This document shows, in pieces, positions 58,979 through 60,485 of a stretch of DNA of 60,485 bases (the stretch's first letter is position 1; the number at the start of each line of letters is the position of its first letter). Source of the stretch: an uncultured Prevotella sp. (GTDB taxonomy: Bacteria; Bacteroidota; Bacteroidia; Bacteroidales; Bacteroidaceae); NCBI GenBank assembly GCA_905233245.1, contig CAJODK010000017.1, positions 1-60,485 of the forward strand, given 5' to 3'. A program made the translations under genes and the position numbers. The notes below the pieces were generated by a model that ran no database searches, was not told the DNA's origin, and worked only from the letters and a program-made list of their open reading frames with translations.

Positions 58979-59296
58979 TTATATGATAACCGCTGTGCCG
59001 CTGGTAGCAACCATTAGCATAGAATTCCCTTTGCCAATAGTTTCGTAGTCTATATCTATACCAACGATAGCATTAGCTCCCAGTTCCTGGGCACGTTCCA
59101 TCATTTCCTGCATTGAGGTGTCTTTCGCCTCGCGGAGCACTTTCTCATAACTGCCTGAGCGACCTCCGATAACGTCACGTATTCCTGCAAAGAAATCCTT
59201 GACGAAGTTGGCACCGATAATTGTTTCACCTGTCACCACTCCCTTATATTCGCGGATAGTGTGACCTTCAATCTGTGGGGTTGTTGATAATATCAT
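58979..59296 (-). CDS. YbjQ/UPF0145 heavy-metal-binding-domain protein
   Basis: 105 residues, complete: [58 protein letters not shown]. The family forms pentameric beta assemblies; the metal-binding label comes from domain databases and the role is unknown. It lies 12 nt before the DUF2284 remnant. Confidence 0.9.
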   Translation of the reverse strand: MILSTTPQIEGHTIREYKGVVTGETIIGANFVKDFFAGIRDVIGGRSGSYEKVLREAKDTSMQEMMERAQELGANAIVGIDIDYETIGKGNSMLMVATSGTAVII

Positions 59297-59335
59297 AATA
59301 GTTCTTGTTTTATATTTTGCTTATTACTTTTGCAG

Positions 59336-59343
59336 GCAAACAT
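59336..59343 (-). promoter_or_regulatory. possible promoter of the YbjQ gene
   Basis: TATGTTTG on the minus strand, 39 nt before the start; no clear -33 box. Confidence 0.45.
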
Positions 59344-59353
59344 ATATAAAAGT

Positions 59354-59974
59354 TCATCTGATAAAATTCATTCCTTGCCAAGGCTCGCGCTCTGGATAGT
59401 CGGGATTGCCGTTGGCATGAATCTTCTTCAGCAGCCAAGCCATGTTGTCGGCAAGAGTGCGCATGGTCTGCATACCTTCCGTGTCTTGTGAAGCCTCACC
59501 TGGTGTACGGCCATAGGCTATGTTCCAGTATTGGGAAGTGACCACAGGCATGTTCATCATCTCAAATATCATATTCATAGTCTGATAGGCTGCAGTGGCA
59601 CCTCCGCGACGACAGATTGCCACAGCGGCGGCTGGCTTGTTCTGAACTTTGGCACCTGAGAAGAAAGCACGTTGCAGCACAGCCAGTACGGCACCATTGG
59701 GCTGACCATAATAGACTGGCGAGCCTACGATGAGTGCATCGGCTTCGTTGAGCTTTTCTACTATTCGGTTGCAAACGTCATCATCAAAGACGCAGCGCCC
59801 TAACTGCTTGGTCTGGCATTGTCCGCAGGCTATGCAGCCACGAACGGGCTTGTTGCCTAACTGCATGATTTCAGCCTCTACCCCATTCTTCTCCAGTTGC
59901 CCCGCAATCTGAGAGAGAGCTGTAAATGTATTGCCACTCTTATTAGCACTTCCATTTAATAGTAATACCTTCAT
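59354..59974 (-). CDS. flavodoxin-like NAD(P)H-dependent FMN reductase family protein
   Basis: 206 residues with a flavodoxin fold: LLLNGSANKSGNTFTAL (FMN phosphate loop), the CIACGQCQTKQLGRCVFDDD segment typical of iron-sulfur flavoprotein-like or NADPH-dependent FMN reductases, and VGSPVYYGQPNGAVLAVLQR. Substrate unknown. Preceded by a promoter interleaved with a divergent one. Confidence 0.9.
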   Translation of the reverse strand: MKVLLLNGSANKSGNTFTALSQIAGQLEKNGVEAEIMQLGNKPVRGCIACGQCQTKQLGRCVFDDDVCNRIVEKLNEADALIVGSPVYYGQPNGAVLAVLQRAFFSGAKVQNKPAAAVAICRRGGATAAYQTMNMIFEMMNMPVVTSQYWNIAYGRTPGEASQDTEGMQTMRTLADNMAWLLKKIHANGNPDYPEREPWQGMNFIR

Positions 59975-60014
59975 TTCTTACAGATTTAGTTTGAATTTTT
60001 ATGTAACCTCCCTG

Positions 60015-60022
60015 CGAAGGTA
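60015..60022 (-). promoter_or_regulatory. promoter of the flavodoxin-like gene
   Basis: TACCTTCG (one mismatch) with TTTG at 60046-60043 (20-bp spacing). Confidence 0.6.
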
Positions 60023-60056
60023 AGTATTTTTTCTTGAATAGTCAAAGTCTTTTCTT

Positions 60057-60064
60057 TACCTTTG
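60057..60064 (+). promoter_or_regulatory. divergent promoter pointing into a gene remnant
   Basis: TACCTTTG with CTTG at 60033-60036 (20-bp spacing). The only downstream ORF is a 19-codon reading frame at 60093-60152. Confidence 0.6.
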
Positions 60065-60092
60065 CGGGGAAGTTTTATTTTTCTATGAGTAT

Positions 60093-60152
60093 ATGATTGA
60101 AATAGGATTAAGTTATAGTGTCAGTTCGTTAAATTGGAATTTACTTCAATAA
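60093..60152 (+). pseudogene. possible remnant of a thioesterase-like gene start
   Basis: Reads MIEIGLSYSVSSLNWNLLQ and stops. The first 11 residues recall the start of fluoroacetyl-CoA-thioesterase-like proteins (MxEIGxxxxV), and it has a good promoter, but the remainder is missing and the neighbouring gene is on the other strand. Weak but positioned as a 5' relic. Confidence 0.25.
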
Positions 60153-60485
60153 ACCATATAAGAATATATCGTAAATAATGCCTCCTTTAATCACCGCTTT
60201 GCGCATGACTCCTTCTTGTATAAAACCATTCTTTAGTAAAATGTGCTGAGATGCGAAATTGGGATGAAAGACATTTGCTGTAATTCGATTGAGACCAAGT
60301 TCCTTTATTGCAATCTCACACACTTGTCCCACAGCCTGGCTCATCAGGCCACGATTCCAATAGTCTTTCAATAACATGTAACCTAATTCGCCGTCAAGCC
60401 TGTATATATCTGCTTTTCGTTCAACGGAAACACTACCAACAATCTTCCCATCTACGACCATTGCGCGAAAAGTTCCGTCAATGCC
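60141..60485 (-). CDS. GNAT family N-acetyltransferase, partial
   Basis: The C-terminal part of an acetyltransferase; the gene continues beyond the window edge. Visible: VVDGKIVGSVSVERKADIY, GYMLLKDYWNRGLMSQAVGQ (acetyl-CoA pyrophosphate loop), and the RimJ/RimL-type ending NRITANVFHPNFASQHILLK followed by NGFIQEGVMRKAV. Probably of the ribosomal-protein/peptidyl serine type; the acceptor is unknown. Confidence 0.9.
   Translation of the reverse strand, partial: GIDGTFRAMVVDGKIVGSVSVERKADIYRLDGELGYMLLKDYWNRGLMSQAVGQVCEIAIKELGLNRITANVFHPNFASQHILLKNGFIQEGVMRKAVIKGGIIYDIFLYGLLK

Noticed and set aside
59324..59331. TACTTTTG on the plus strand as a promoter
   Set aside because: It would point antisense into the flavodoxin-like gene with no ORF or terminator; likely chance.

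Overview
The window reads as a chromosome segment of a Bacteroidales bacterium, most like Prevotella or a close relative. Four things point there. Promoters are of the Bacteroidota primary-sigma type (TTTG, 19-20 bp, TAnnTTTG). Start codons lack Shine-Dalgarno sequences. A DUF4295 (probable bL38) gene follows rpmB-rpmG. Family content is typical of the group: DUF6057, DUF6150, DUF4595, BspA-like repeats, TonB receptor, large SLBB export protein. No rRNA, tRNA, CRISPR array or intact insertion sequence was seen.

Layout. 0-8 kb (minus): folC, dnaJ and grpE, then a likely operon reading MORN protein, YhcH, glgB, DUF6057. 8-14.5 kb: kdsB with an unknown gene, a large SLBB exporter facing lolD and a CvfB-like gene, then rpmB-rpmG-DUF4295. 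14.5-21.4 kb: a lone response regulator and the branched-chain amino acid operon ilvD-ilvB-ilvN-acyl-ACP thioesterase-ilvC. 21.4-27.1 kb: small secreted or membrane proteins, a PIN toxin-antitoxin pair and a BspA-like surface protein behind a long RNA hairpin. 27.1-27.8 kb: gene-free, repeat-rich DNA. 27.8-35 kb: sppA and an M13 peptidase, then slyD-aroC and a secreted protein. 35-39.3 kb (minus): nrdD-nrdG-kdsA-kdsD. 39.6-43.6 kb (minus): HtrA, and a three-gene secreted-protein operon with a leader of about 420 nt. 43.6-44.4 kb: leader plus a second repeat-rich gap. 44.4-48.2 kb (minus): a four-gene operon that looks like phospholipid head-group synthesis. 48.3-53.8 kb: secreted protein, FAD protein, TonB receptor, CinA. 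53.9-57.6 kb (minus): lipoprotein, mazG, and the GDP-fucose genes gmd and fcl. 57.6-60.5 kb: rubredoxin, then a decayed edge with a truncated integrase, a DUF2284 gene with an internal deletion, YbjQ, a flavodoxin-like protein and a partial acetyltransferase.

How the genes fit together. kdsD, kdsA and kdsB give three of the steps to activated KDO for lipid A-core; gmd and fcl give GDP-L-fucose; the SLBB protein would export polysaccharide. The ilv operon makes valine, isoleucine and leucine precursors. nrdDG makes deoxynucleotides without oxygen. The 44-48 kb operon has a PLP enzyme, a LicC-like cytidylyltransferase, a CDP-alcohol phosphotransferase and a flippase-like membrane protein.

Most worth a second look: (1) two long structured RNA leaders in front of secreted-protein genes; (2) two gene-free loci that share exact 21-bp repeat units, one of which also has two hairpins of identical 18/11/18 geometry; (3) families of degenerate 7-8 bp tandem repeats placed consistently relative to promoters, start codons or terminators; (4) the candidate head-group operon; (5) a candidate sRNA near 32.0 kb; (6) small broken genes (DUF2284, the CKKCGG protein, the integrase).
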